64,000 nt of DNA from contig JAJYNP010000084.1 in the NCBI GenBank assembly GCA_021786265.1, positions 1 to 64,000 of the forward strand, in the 5' to 3' direction. A program made the translations under genes and the position numbers. A model generated the notes under the pieces. That model was not told where the DNA came from. It did not search any database and saw nothing but the letters and a program-made list of their open reading frames with translations. This DNA comes from Chloroflexota bacterium. GTDB taxonomy: Bacteria > Chloroflexota > Limnocylindria > Limnocylindrales > CSP1-4. This document shows, piece after piece, positions 33,938 to 42,499 of this stretch (positions are counted from its first letter, which is position 1; each line of letters opens with the position of its first letter).

Positions 33938-34540
33938 TCAGCGCGGATAGCCCGAGCAGGCCGCGCACACCAGCCGGCCCTCCGCCACCCGAAGGTACGG
34001 CTCGGCGACGAGCTCGCCGCAGGACGGGCAGACCGCGAAGCGCACGACCTCCTCGGGCTCGCTCCACGCGCGCGCCTCGATCGGCCCGACGGTCATGATC
34101 TCCCCCGCCAGCGCGTCCCAGACCAGGTGCACGACCTCCATCTGCTCATCGTCGGGGATCTGCGAGGCTGGCACGCCCGCGGCGCGCTTCTGCATGAACG
34201 AGGTGGCGCGGATACGTGGCTGGAGGGTCGGCTTGTAGGCAACCCGGACGGCGCGCTGGGCATCCTTGTCGATGAGGGTGACCGCGAACTTCCCCTCCCC
34301 CGACTTCTCGATGTTGCCTTTGCCGAACGTGCAGCCGGTGGTGAACTGGATGCCGTCGCCGAAGCACATCCCGCCGTGGTAGTCGCCGGTCTCGATGATC
34401 GCGTGCAGTTCCTTGGCGCCCGCGCGCGTCGCGCCGAGTTCGCCCATGGCGGCCAGCCCCAGCCGCACGCCGGCCGTGCTGGCCCAGCACTTGTGGCCGT
34501 GGAAGGCCAGGGCCTGGCTCAGGATCTCGGTGTCATCCAT
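33938..34540 (-). CDS. FmdE-like protein with C-terminal zinc ribbon
   Basis: A 200-residue member of the FmdE family, named after a subunit-associated gene of molybdenum formylmethanofuran dehydrogenase. The N-terminal FHGHKCWASTAGVRLGLAAM holds the family His/Cys site, followed by GDYHGGMCFGDGIQFTTGCT. A CPSC...CAAC pair near the end forms a zinc ribbon. Such proteins occur widely outside methanogens near sulfur and molybdenum genes. The gene sits 18 bp after a DsrE-like gene. Its biochemical role is unknown. Confidence 0.82.
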   Translation of the reverse strand: MDDTEILSQALAFHGHKCWASTAGVRLGLAAMGELGATRAGAKELHAIIETGDYHGGMCFGDGIQFTTGCTFGKGNIEKSGEGKFAVTLIDKDAQRAVRVAYKPTLQPRIRATSFMQKRAAGVPASQIPDDEQMEVVHLVWDALAGEIMTVGPIEARAWSEPEEVVRFAVCPSCGELVAEPYLRVAEGRLVCAACSGYPR

Positions 34541-34558
34541 GGATCGCTCCCCTGGTGG

Positions 34559-34933
34559 CTAGTAGACGAGGACGTGGGAGGCCGAGCCGATCTCGACGAT
34601 GAAGCGCCCCGCCGCGATCACCTCGGCGTTCTCGACGAACTGGGTCGAGGCATCGATCCGCCGCTTGTTGACGCTCGGCGGGCAGGCCAGCAGCCGCCCT
34701 CCGAGCTCCCGGTAGTCCGCCAGCAGCTTCGACAGAGGTGGGAAGCCGTCCACGGCCACGGCGTCGGCGGCACCCTTGACGGCCAGTTCAACACCTGCGC
34801 CCTGCAGCCCCACGACGACGTCCACCTCGGATGCCAGGGCTCCGACGGCCATGACGAAGGGGATCGTCGCCTTCTCGGGCTCGTCGGGTCCGTGCGTGAC
34901 CATGATCACGTCCACCGGTATCTGGCGGGTCAC
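34559..34933 (-). CDS. DsrE-family sulfur-carrier-like protein
   Basis: A protein of about 124 residues with the DsrE/DsrF-like fold. It shows VDVIMVTHGPDEPEKATIPF, ALASEVDVVVGLQGAGVELA and ELGGRLLACPPSVNKRRI, where the single Cys is at the usual site for carrying persulfide sulfur. GTG 34933 was chosen because the domain starts four residues later; ATG 35002 is an alternative. It would relay sulfur in the same gene set as FmdE, TSUP and TDT. Confidence 0.78.
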   Translation of the reverse strand: MTRQIPVDVIMVTHGPDEPEKATIPFVMAVGALASEVDVVVGLQGAGVELAVKGAADAVAVDGFPPLSKLLADYRELGGRLLACPPSVNKRRIDASTQFVENAEVIAAGRFIVEIGSASHVLVY

Positions 34934-35444
34934 GCGCCGCGTCCGGCCTGCCCGTCCATCGGGCGGTTTGGCATGGTCGTGATGCCTCGCGCTGCTCTGC
35001 ATGCGGAGGCGGGGAGGCGTGGGGCGCAGAGCCTTTGCCTCCCCGCCGGTACGTTCAGGTCTTCGCCGGCCGCGAGTGACCGCCGGGGCGTACCCGGCGC
35101 CTCGCCGACGCCTCGAACATCTCAGGAACAACTGTGACAAGTTTGACTGAGGTGCGCCCGGGTCCCGAGGCCCGTTCTGGCAGGGCCGGATGGCACGGGA
35201 GGCTCCGTCGGGCGGCAACCGCGCCGGACGGCTCGGGTTACTCGCCAGCCCTGGGCGTGCGCGGCGCGGTCGCACCTCCCCGCGACGCTCCTGGCCTCCA
35301 GTCGCGCAGATCCGGATCCGGCGAATCGGCCGCGTGCGAGCCCGGTGGCGGCTGCTGGGTGGCTACCCTGGGGCGGTTACCGTGGACCAGCCCCGGTGCA
35401 CCGCACGGGGCACATCACCAGCCGGGGTGGCCGTGGACGATCCG
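34934..35444. other. Non-coding region between the DUF6457 and DsrE-like genes
   Basis: About 500 bp without a supported gene; open frames on both strands are Arg/Pro-rich and unlike known proteins. It holds a hairpin of perfect 11-bp arms, GGCGGGGAGGC at 35008-35018 and its complement at 35037-35047, a possible terminator. TTGTCA on the minus strand near 35139-35134 could be a -35 box for the dsrE-like unit, but no matching -10 box was found. Confidence 0.5.
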
Positions 35445-35714
35445 TCACGCGCCGGTCTGGTTCTCCAGGTGCTCGACCAGCGTCCGCAGCGCGACGGCCC
35501 GATCCTCCGGTGCGTGCGAGGCAAGCGCGACGCCGACGAGGAACGCCGAGATGGGAGCCGCTATGCGCTCGCTGGCGTGGGCAGCCACGCGGGCCAGGTC
35601 GAGGATCGCGGCCTGTTCAACAGCGGTAGGCTGGGCGCTCCCCGCCGGCAGCTCGCGGGCCAGGAGATCGAGCCACGCCGACAGTGGCAGGGCGTGCTCG
35701 GATTGCGTTGTCAT
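35445..35714 (-). CDS. DUF6457-like small helical protein
   Basis: An 89-residue helical protein with LSAWLDLLARELPAG, ILDLARVAAHASERIAAPIS and AFLVGVALASHAPEDRAV. This matches the small DUF6457 type often found next to or fused with molybdenum cofactor guanylyltransferases. Its place near a molybdopterin enzyme operon agrees, but function is unknown. ATG 35714 overlaps the stop of the carboxymuconolactone-decarboxylase-like gene. Confidence 0.7.
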   Translation of the reverse strand: MTTQSEHALPLSAWLDLLARELPAGSAQPTAVEQAAILDLARVAAHASERIAAPISAFLVGVALASHAPEDRAVALRTLVEHLENQTGA

Positions 35715-36070
35715 CGGGCCTCTCCTTCGCTCGCTCCCGCGGCTGCGTCGAGCACCTCGCGCGCCCACCCGTAGGCGGCCGCCGTGGCAGGAAAGCCGGC
35801 CGTGGGCACCGCGAGGGCGACGGCATGGAGCAGGGCCTCGGCCGTGATCCCCTCCTCGAGCCCGCGCCGGACGTGCGAGCGCACCGCTCCCTCGGAGGAC
35901 AGCCCGATCGCGATCCCCAGCTTCACCAACCGCTGCTCGCGCAGGGTCAGCGGGCCGGCCGCGCGGCAGGCTTCGGCCACCGCATCGTACGCACCGGCCA
36001 CGTCAGGGTACGAGGCTCGCAGCGCCAGGTACACGCCCGGGAGGTAGCCTCCCGGCTGTTGGTCGTTCAT
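35711..36070 (-). CDS. Carboxymuconolactone decarboxylase/AhpD-like protein lacking the CxxC pair
   Basis: A 119-residue all-helical protein with LREQRLVKLGIAIGLSSEGA, VRSHVRRGLEEGITAEALLH and AVPTAGFPATAAAYGWARE, typical of the CMD family. The usual redox motif of AhpD (CxxC before His) is absent: the site reads GAVRSH, so peroxidase-linked chemistry is unlikely. ATG 36070 has GGAGG upstream. It is divergent from the reductase operon and coupled to the DUF6457-like gene. Confidence 0.8.
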   Translation of the reverse strand: MNDQQPGGYLPGVYLALRASYPDVAGAYDAVAEACRAAGPLTLREQRLVKLGIAIGLSSEGAVRSHVRRGLEEGITAEALLHAVALAVPTAGFPATAAAYGWAREVLDAAAGASEGEAR

Positions 36071-36130
36071 GGATCCCTCCAGGAGTGAGCGGGAGCGATC
36101 GCCGGGCCGTCGCGTGGCATGGTAGCCGCA

Positions 36131-36157
36131 CGGACTGCCGATTGCCGCGGCAGTCCG
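36131..36157. promoter_or_regulatory. Palindrome in the divergent region before the reductase operon
   Basis: CGGACTGCCG and CGGCAGTCCG form a perfect 10-bp inverted repeat with a 7-base spacer in the 291-bp gap between the CMD-like gene and ttrB. It could be an operator for either direction. No regulator is encoded next to it. Confidence 0.4.
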
Positions 36158-36361
36158 CATGCTGGAAGTCCACTTTTCTCGCCGAACGGCAGGCGACTGG
36201 CATGCCGGATGACCCCTGACCCTCCACCGGAGGTCGACCAGCATGGCGGACGGTGCGGTGGTTCGCCGCTCGTCCAGGCGGCGAGCCTGGCCCCGGGGAT
36301 TGCGCCCCGCGGGCGGCGGTGCGCGCCGCGATTCCCACGGTACGGGAGGGAGCAGGGACCC

Positions 36362-37357
36362 ATGCCGAACCCGGAGACTCAGGGGGGCACGGCCGTCGCA
36401 ACGCCCGAACCGGCAGCCGACTCTGCCGAAACCACGGCCCTCCAACGACGCGAGTTCCTGACCAAAGCGGCCGCTGTCCTGGCGGCCGGGGCCGTGCTTC
36501 CGCGGGGTGGCCTCGGCGCGGCAGTGCTCGCCCCTGCCAGGGAGAAGACCGCGAAGGGACGAGGCGCCGCCCAGCGCGCTGCGCCCGCGCCCATGTTCGA
36601 CGTCAGCCCCCAGGCCGACGAGGACATCCTGGTCCGCATGCAGCGCGACCTGGTCCGTGCCCTGCGGAAGCCGATCGAGCAGCGCCGGTGGGGCATGGTC
36701 ATCGACACGCGCAAGTGCGTGGCCTGCATGTCGTGCACCGTCGCGTGTGTGATGGAGAACAAGCTGCCGCCGGGTGTCGTCTATCGACCGGTCATCGACA
36801 CCGAGATCGGCACGTACCCGAACGTGACGCGGCAGTTCCTGCCGCGTCCGTGCATGCAATGCGACAACCCGCCATGCGTGTCGGTCTGCCCGGTGAATGC
36901 CACCTGGAAGCGCCCCGACGGGATCGTCGAGATCGACTACGACGCCTGCATCGGGTGCCGGTACTGCATCACCGCCTGCCCGTACCAGGCGCGCACGTTC
37001 GACTTCGGGGAGAACTGGACGGACAACGCCGCCACCGGTGCGCCGGCCGCACTGGCCCTGGCGGGCGCCACCCAGTACGAGAAGGAGCCGAGCTTCGAGT
37101 ACAGCGCAACCTGGAGCCGCGCCAGCGGACCGATCCCTTCGAGCCCGGTGGGCAATGCGCGCAAGTGCCATTTCTGCGCCCATCGGCTCGTGGACGGCCT
37201 CCTGCCCCAGTGCGTCACCACCTGCATCGGCCGCGCCACCATCTTCGGGGATCTGAACGATCCGGACTCGCTGGTATCCGAGCTCGCGGCGTCCGCGAAC
37301 GCGGTCAGGCTCAAGGAAGACCTCGGCACTGAGCCGAAGGTCTTCTACCTGCTGTGA
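36362..37357 (+). CDS. ttrB: Four-cluster ferredoxin subunit of a molybdopterin reductase (TtrB-like)
   Basis: The electron-transfer subunit. A Tat-type signal with twin Arg ([19 protein letters not shown]) begins near residue 28. Four [4Fe-4S] sites are visible: [35 protein letters not shown] and CHFC paired with QCVTTC. The 331 aa and the gene order B-C-A match tetrathionate reductase ttrBCA. It would pass electrons from the NrfD-type membrane subunit to the catalytic subunit outside the membrane. Confidence 0.88.
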   Translation: MPNPETQGGTAVATPEPAADSAETTALQRREFLTKAAAVLAAGAVLPRGGLGAAVLAPAREKTAKGRGAAQRAAPAPMFDVSPQADEDILVRMQRDLVRALRKPIEQRRWGMVIDTRKCVACMSCTVACVMENKLPPGVVYRPVIDTEIGTYPNVTRQFLPRPCMQCDNPPCVSVCPVNATWKRPDGIVEIDYDACIGCRYCITACPYQARTFDFGENWTDNAATGAPAALALAGATQYEKEPSFEYSATWSRASGPIPSSPVGNARKCHFCAHRLVDGLLPQCVTTCIGRATIFGDLNDPDSLVSELAASANAVRLKEDLGTEPKVFYLL

Positions 37358-37371
37358 AGGGCGGTCCAACG

Positions 37372-38625
37372 ATGAGCGTTGCGGCACAGCTTGACAGCAA
37401 CGGAACACAGGGTTCGGGTGCGCGGACGGCGGGCAGTCGCCCCGCATGGCTGTACGCGTTCGCAGTCGCGTGGCTCGCCCTGGCCGTCTTCGGTCTGGTC
37501 GGCATCGTCCAGCGACTCCTCCTGGGCGAGCAGCCGACCGCATACTCGAGCTACATCCCGTGGGGGCTGTGGGTCGCCGCCTACATCTATTTCGGCGGGC
37601 TCTCGGCCGGGGCCTTCCTCGTGTCGAGTCTCGTCTACGTGTTCGGCATCCGGCGCCTGGCCCCGATCGGACCGATCGCGCTGTACACCGCGGCGGTGAC
37701 CCTCGTGCTGGCCCTGCTGTCGATCCTGTTCGACCTCGGCCACATGGAGCGCTTCTGGGAGGTGTTTGCCCGCCCACAGTTCCATTCGATGATGGCCTGG
37801 ATGGTCTGGTTGTACACCGCCTACTTCGTGGTGCTGCTTGCCCAGCTGGTCATCGTCCTGCGGGCACGCGCCTCGCGGAGCGACGTGGCCTCACAGGAAC
37901 GGGATCGGGCGCGGCTGCGCGTGATCGGCACCATCGGCGTGGTGATCGCGATCGGGTTCGAAGGCGGCGTGGGCGCCCTGTTCGGGACGGTCGTGGCCCG
38001 CGAGTACTGGAACACGGCCATCTCCCCGATCATCTTCCTGACCGGTGCCCTGGCCTCCGGCGCGGCGCTGATGACCGCGATCGTGGTCGTGCTCCCGTTG
38101 AAGCGGGACGTGGCGTGGCGCGACCTGGTCGCGTACCTGAGCCGGGCGGTCATCTGGCTGGTCCTGCTGGACCTGGTGCTCGAATTTGCCGAGTACTCGA
38201 TCCCGGCGTGGTACCAGGTGGGCTCCGAGTACAACCTGATCACGTACGTCCTCTTCGGCCCCTACTGGTACGTCTTCTGGATCGCGCACGTGCTCTTCGG
38301 CGTGGTGATCCCGGTGGCGCTGCTGACGCGCCGGAACCCGCTGGCCCAGGGGATCGGCGCGGCGCTGGTCGCGATCACCTTCTTCGCCGTCCGCCTGAAC
38401 ATGGTGATCCCCGGGCTGATCTCCCCCGAACTGCAGGGTCTCGAGCACGCGTACCTGGATCCCATCGGCAACCGGCTTGTCTACAGCTACCTCCCGAGCC
38501 TGTTCGAGTGGCAGGTCACGGCGGGCATCGTCGCGTTTGGCATTGCCGTGTTCGTGCTCGGGTACCGCTTCCTTCAGATCGCACCCCCCGACCAGGGCAT
38601 CACCGAGGAGGGAGAGGCACGATGA
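37372..38625 (+). CDS. ttrC: NrfD/TtrC-type polytopic membrane subunit
   Basis: A 417-residue membrane protein with about nine or ten helices. It oxidises quinol and anchors the reductase. It shows IPWGLWVAAYIYFGGLSAGA, the typical NrfD start, and FDLGHMERFWEVFARPQFHS with charged residues for quinol contact. ATG 37372 was preferred; GTG 37354, overlapping the previous stop, is possible. Its stop overlaps the ttrA start (ATGA), so catalytic and anchor subunits are coupled. Confidence 0.88.
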   Translation: MSVAAQLDSNGTQGSGARTAGSRPAWLYAFAVAWLALAVFGLVGIVQRLLLGEQPTAYSSYIPWGLWVAAYIYFGGLSAGAFLVSSLVYVFGIRRLAPIGPIALYTAAVTLVLALLSILFDLGHMERFWEVFARPQFHSMMAWMVWLYTAYFVVLLAQLVIVLRARASRSDVASQERDRARLRVIGTIGVVIAIGFEGGVGALFGTVVAREYWNTAISPIIFLTGALASGAALMTAIVVVLPLKRDVAWRDLVAYLSRAVIWLVLLDLVLEFAEYSIPAWYQVGSEYNLITYVLFGPYWYVFWIAHVLFGVVIPVALLTRRNPLAQGIGAALVAITFFAVRLNMVIPGLISPELQGLEHAYLDPIGNRLVYSYLPSLFEWQVTAGIVAFGIAVFVLGYRFLQIAPPDQGITEEGEAR

Positions 38626-41600
38626 ACCGTCGCTTTGCCGGGCCCGATCTCTCGCGCCGGCAGCTGCTCAAGGCCGGCGCGCTCACGGCCGGCGGTGCCC
38701 TGCTCGGAGATGCGGGATATCTGCTGGCCGGCAGTGCGGTCTCGCCAGAGGTGGCCGCGGCCGAGCCGTACACGCTGAACCTGCCCGAGAACGTCCTGTA
38801 CTCCACGTGCCTCCAGTGCAACACGCAGTGCACGGTCAAGACCAAGATCCAGGACGGCATCCTCGTCAAGATCGACGGCAACGCCTACAGCCCGATCAAC
38901 CTGCTGCCGTCACTCGACTACAAGACCGACCTCGCCACGGCGGCGCAGGTCGACGGTTCGATCTGTTCCAAGGGCCAGTCGGGCGTCCAGACGGTGTACG
39001 ACCCGTATCGTCTGCGGAAGGTGTTGAAGCGCGCCGGGCCGCGCGGCTCCAACAAGTGGCAGACCATCCCCTTCGATCAGGCCGTCCAGGAGATCTCCGA
39101 CGGTGGCAAGTTGTTCGCCCACCTCGGTGAAGACCGGGTCGTGCCCGGCTTCAAGGACGTCTTCGCGCTGCGGGACCCGGCCCTCGCGAAGCAGATGTCG
39201 GACGACGTCAAGTTGCTGCGGTCCGGACAGCTCAGCGTCGCGGACTTCAAGACGAAGTACGCCGACCACCTCGACGTGCTGATCGATCCCGACCATCCGG
39301 ACCTGGGACCCAAGAACAACCAGTTCGTCCTGCTCGGCGGCCGGATCTCACCCGATCGCGAGAAGATCACCCAGCGATTCACGTACGGTGCGTTCGGATC
39401 GGTGAACTGGTACGGCCACACCACGATCTGCGAGCAGGCGCATCACGTCGCGTTCCAGTACAGCACCGCCCAGTGGACTCAACAGACCGGCTGGCAGGTG
39501 GGCACCAACCACATGAAGCCGGACTACCCCAACGCGGAGTTCGTGATCTTCTGGGGCACAGGATTTGCCGAAGCCAACTTCGGCCCGCCGCCGCTGAGCA
39601 CGCGCGTGTCGCAGGCCATCGTGGACGGGAAGCTCAAGGTCGCCGTCGTCGACCCGCGGCTCTCCAAGAGTGCGGTCAAGGGCTGGTGGATCCCGGTCCG
39701 GCCCGGCGGCGATCTCGCACTGGCCATGGGGATGCTCCGCTGGGTCATCGAGAACAACCGGTACGACACGGCCTTCCTGCGCAACGCGAACAAGGCCGCG
39801 GCCGCGGCCGCCGGCGAGCCATCGTGGACCAACGCCAGCTGGCTGGTGAACACGGCCACGGGGAAGTTCGTGCGGGCGGCCGACGTGGGCCTGGGAGACG
39901 CGGGTCACTTCGTCGCGATGGTCGACGGCGAGCCGACCACGTTCGACCCGTACGACACGGCAGTCGCCGTCGTGGGCGACCTCGACGTGTACACGACGGT
40001 GGCCGGGCTCAACGTGAAGAGCGGCTTCCACGTGCTCAAGGAGAGCGCGTACTCGAACGGGCTCGACTTCTACGCGCAGGAGAGCGGGATCGACCAGGCG
40101 ACCATCGTGGCGCTGGCCACCGAGTTCACCGCCCACGGGAAACAGGCCGGGATCGACTTCTACCGCGGACCGATCAAGACGACCTACGGCTACTATGCCG
40201 CCCAGGCCATCATCGCGCTCAATTTCCTGATCGGCAACGTGGACCATGTCGGCGGATTCACGGCCGGCGGCGGGGGCTGGGACTTCATGGGCGCCAAGTC
40301 CGGACAGCCGTACCCGCTGGACCAGATGCACCCCGGCGCGTTGACCAGGTTCGGGGTCAAGCTGACCCGGGAGGCCAGCGGGACGTACGAGTCAAGCACC
40401 CTGTTCCACGGCTATCCCGCTGCTCGCCCGTGGTTCCCGTTCACCTTCGACGTGTACCAGGAGGTGATCCCGGCGGCCTACGCGGGCTACCCCTATCCCG
40501 CCAGGATCCTGTGGCTGCACTACGGCACGCCGGCGCTCGCGACACCGGCCGGCCATCTCCAGATCGCGATGTTGCGCGACACCGAGCGCCTGCCGCTCTT
40601 CATCGCCACGGACGTCACGATCGGCGAGACGAGCATGTACGCCGACTACCTGTTCCCGGACCTCTCGTATCTGGAACGCTGGTCAAACGGCGTGGGCACG
40701 AGTCCCGTCGTGGTCACGAAGAACACCAAGTTCCGCCAGCCAGTGGCGGCGCCGGTCACCGACACGGTCACGGTGGGCGGCGAGTCCATGGTCCTCAGCA
40801 CCGACACGCTCGTCATCGCGCTCGCCGAGCGCCTCGGGACGTCCGGGTTCGGGCAGAACGGCCTCGGTGCAGGCATGAACCTGAACCGCTCCGAGGACTA
40901 CCACCTCAAGATGGTCGCGAACGTCGCCTGGGGCGACAAGGCCGGCGACACGGTCCCCGACGCGAGCGACGCCGAAGTGGCGCTGTTCCGCGAGGCACGC
41001 CGTCACCTGCCAGCGGCCGTCTTCGACGAGGCGAAGTGGCAGGCCGCCGTCGGCGAGCACTGGCGGCGGGTCGTCACCGTGCTCGACCGGGGCGGACGGT
41101 TCGAGTCGTCCTCGAAGGCCTACAACGGGGCATATCTCGCACACCAGTGGGGCAAGCTCCTCAACCTCTACGTCGAACCGATCGGCAGTGCGAAAAACTC
41201 CATGACCGGTCAATCCCTCTCGGGCGTGCCCGTGTACCAGGCGCTGGCATCGACCATCGGCCAGGCTGTCGTCTTCCCCGCCGAGTACGACCTGGACCTC
41301 TTCACCTACAAGGAGATCTGGGGCGGCCAATCGCGCACGCCGGGCAACTACGCCGCGCAGATGGCACTGATGCCCGAGAACTTCGTCTATCTCAACAGCG
41401 TCGACGCGAAACGACTCGGGCTGCACGACGGGAACGTGGTGCGCATCGAGGGTCCGGACTTTGCGGGCAACTTCGAGACGTACGTCGGGCAAACACAGAC
41501 CGTGGCTGGCCGCGTGCGGGTCGTGGAGGGCATCCGTCCGGGGTCGATCGCCATCTCCTGGAGCTACGGCCACTGGGCGTACGGCGCGTCGGACATCGTG

Positions 41601-41975
41601 ATCGACGGGCAGCGCATCGCGGGAGAGCCTGCCCGTGCGAAGGGCCTGGTCCCGAATCCGGCGATGGCCGTCGATCCGTACCTCAAGGACGTCGCGCTCA
41701 CCGACCCGATCGCCGGCGACTCGGCGTTCAACGGGACCCGTGTCAGGCTGGTCAAGATCGCGGAGGGCGACACCAGCGGGATGCCCGCGAACGGCTCCTA
41801 CAACGCGGGGCCGTCGCTGGCCAGCAGATCGCCGCTCTCGGCAACCGATTCGGCGTGGCTGCTGGATCGCTCGCTGCAGGCGGCGAACGGTCGGATCAGC
41901 CAGGCGACCCTGACCGGCGAGATCCAGCGCCGGTTCGGCGCACCGGTGCGATCAGCCGGCCGACGACGCGCGTAA
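38622..41975 (+). CDS. ttrA: Molybdopterin oxidoreductase catalytic subunit, tetrathionate reductase (TtrA) type
   Basis: A 1117-residue exported molybdoenzyme. A Tat signal has SRRQLLK at residues 11-17. A [4Fe-4S] site uses Cys63, Cys66, Cys70 and Cys115 (CLQCNTQC and GSICSKG). Cys270 in TTICEQAHH is at the position of the molybdenum ligand. The C-terminal dinucleotide-binding domain includes NFVYLNSVDAKRLGLHDGNV. The length, Cys ligand and B-C-A order favour TtrA/SrrA-like sulfur oxyanion or polysulfide reductases. The related arsenate reductase ArrA is an alternative, given the ars genes nearby. The substrate needs phylogeny or assay. Confidence 0.85.
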   Translation: MNRRFAGPDLSRRQLLKAGALTAGGALLGDAGYLLAGSAVSPEVAAAEPYTLNLPENVLYSTCLQCNTQCTVKTKIQDGILVKIDGNAYSPINLLPSLDYKTDLATAAQVDGSICSKGQSGVQTVYDPYRLRKVLKRAGPRGSNKWQTIPFDQAVQEISDGGKLFAHLGEDRVVPGFKDVFALRDPALAKQMSDDVKLLRSGQLSVADFKTKYADHLDVLIDPDHPDLGPKNNQFVLLGGRISPDREKITQRFTYGAFGSVNWYGHTTICEQAHHVAFQYSTAQWTQQTGWQVGTNHMKPDYPNAEFVIFWGTGFAEANFGPPPLSTRVSQAIVDGKLKVAVVDPRLSKSAVKGWWIPVRPGGDLALAMGMLRWVIENNRYDTAFLRNANKAAAAAAGEPSWTNASWLVNTATGKFVRAADVGLGDAGHFVAMVDGEPTTFDPYDTAVAVVGDLDVYTTVAGLNVKSGFHVLKESAYSNGLDFYAQESGIDQATIVALATEFTAHGKQAGIDFYRGPIKTTYGYYAAQAIIALNFLIGNVDHVGGFTAGGGGWDFMGAKSGQPYPLDQMHPGALTRFGVKLTREASGTYESSTLFHGYPAARPWFPFTFDVYQEVIPAAYAGYPYPARILWLHYGTPALATPAGHLQIAMLRDTERLPLFIATDVTIGETSMYADYLFPDLSYLERWSNGVGTSPVVVTKNTKFRQPVAAPVTDTVTVGGESMVLSTDTLVIALAERLGTSGFGQNGLGAGMNLNRSEDYHLKMVANVAWGDKAGDTVPDASDAEVALFREARRHLPAAVFDEAKWQAAVGEHWRRVVTVLDRGGRFESSSKAYNGAYLAHQWGKLLNLYVEPIGSAKNSMTGQSLSGVPVYQALASTIGQAVVFPAEYDLDLFTYKEIWGGQSRTPGNYAAQMALMPENFVYLNSVDAKRLGLHDGNVVRIEGPDFAGNFETYVGQTQTVAGRVRVVEGIRPGSIAISWSYGHWAYGASDIVIDGQRIAGEPARAKGLVPNPAMAVDPYLKDVALTDPIAGDSAFNGTRVRLVKIAEGDTSGMPANGSYNAGPSLASRSPLSATDSAWLLDRSLQAANGRISQATLTGEIQRRFGAPVRSAGRRRA

Positions 41976-42121
41976 CGCCACCCATCCCCGATCGGGAAGA
42001 GCCGGTCCGGCGCGGACGGCACGCGGACGGCAGGCTATCCGGCACGGCGCCTGCGCCAGCGGGTGGCCGCGTGCCCGGTACACTGCCACGCAGGTGGCCG
42101 CAGGCGGACCCCTGGGGGCAG

Positions 42122-42153
42122 GCGGCACGCCCAGCGACCGGCACGCCCAGCGA
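42122..42153 (+). repeat. Short direct repeat before the thioredoxin-fold gene
   Basis: CGGCACGCCCAGCGA (or GCGGCACGCCCAGCGA) occurs at 42122 and again at 42139, in the 194-bp gap after the reductase operon. The second copy runs into the ribosome-site region of the next gene. No other feature is seen in this gap. Confidence 0.5.
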
Positions 42154-42169
42154 ATCGAGGGATCACACG

Positions 42170-42499
42170 ATGCTCGAGATCGAACTGCTCTGGTTCGAGG
42201 ACTGCCCCAACCACCCGGCCGCGCGGTCTCTGCTGCAGGAGGTGCTGGCAGAGCGCGGGCTCGACACCCCCGTGCACGAGGTCGACGCGACCGACCCGGC
42301 CACCGCGGTGCGCCTTCGCTTTCCCGGCTCGCCCACCATCCGGGTCAACGGTCGCGATGTCGCGCCCGGATTCGTCGACCCAGGCGACTACACCCCGCGC
42401 TGCCGCGTCTACTACACGACGGCCGGGCTCAGGGGCGTGCCGGAACGGGCCTGGATCGAGGCGGCCATCGACGAGGCGCTGGCGGGGCACGCATGCTAG
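42170..42499 (+). CDS. Small thioredoxin-fold protein, possibly thiol or metal carrier
   Basis: A 109-residue protein starting MLEIELLWFEDCPNHPAARS, with FPGSPTIRVNGRDVAPGF later. The single N-terminal Cys (CPN) and the SPT cis-Pro region point to a thioredoxin-like fold; relatives are annotated variously as thioredoxin-family or alkylmercury-lyase-like proteins. Two further cysteines lie at RCRVYY and at the last residue. ATG 42170 follows GAGGGA. It ends one base before the end of the convergent argH. Its function is unknown. Confidence 0.65.
   Translation: MLEIELLWFEDCPNHPAARSLLQEVLAERGLDTPVHEVDATDPATAVRLRFPGSPTIRVNGRDVAPGFVDPGDYTPRCRVYYTTAGLRGVPERAWIEAAIDEALAGHAC

Noticed and set aside
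38622..41975. Firm assignment as arsenate reductase ArrA because of the nearby ars operon
   Set aside because: Gene order B-C-A, length and context with sulfur genes fit TtrA at least as well; kept only as an alternative.
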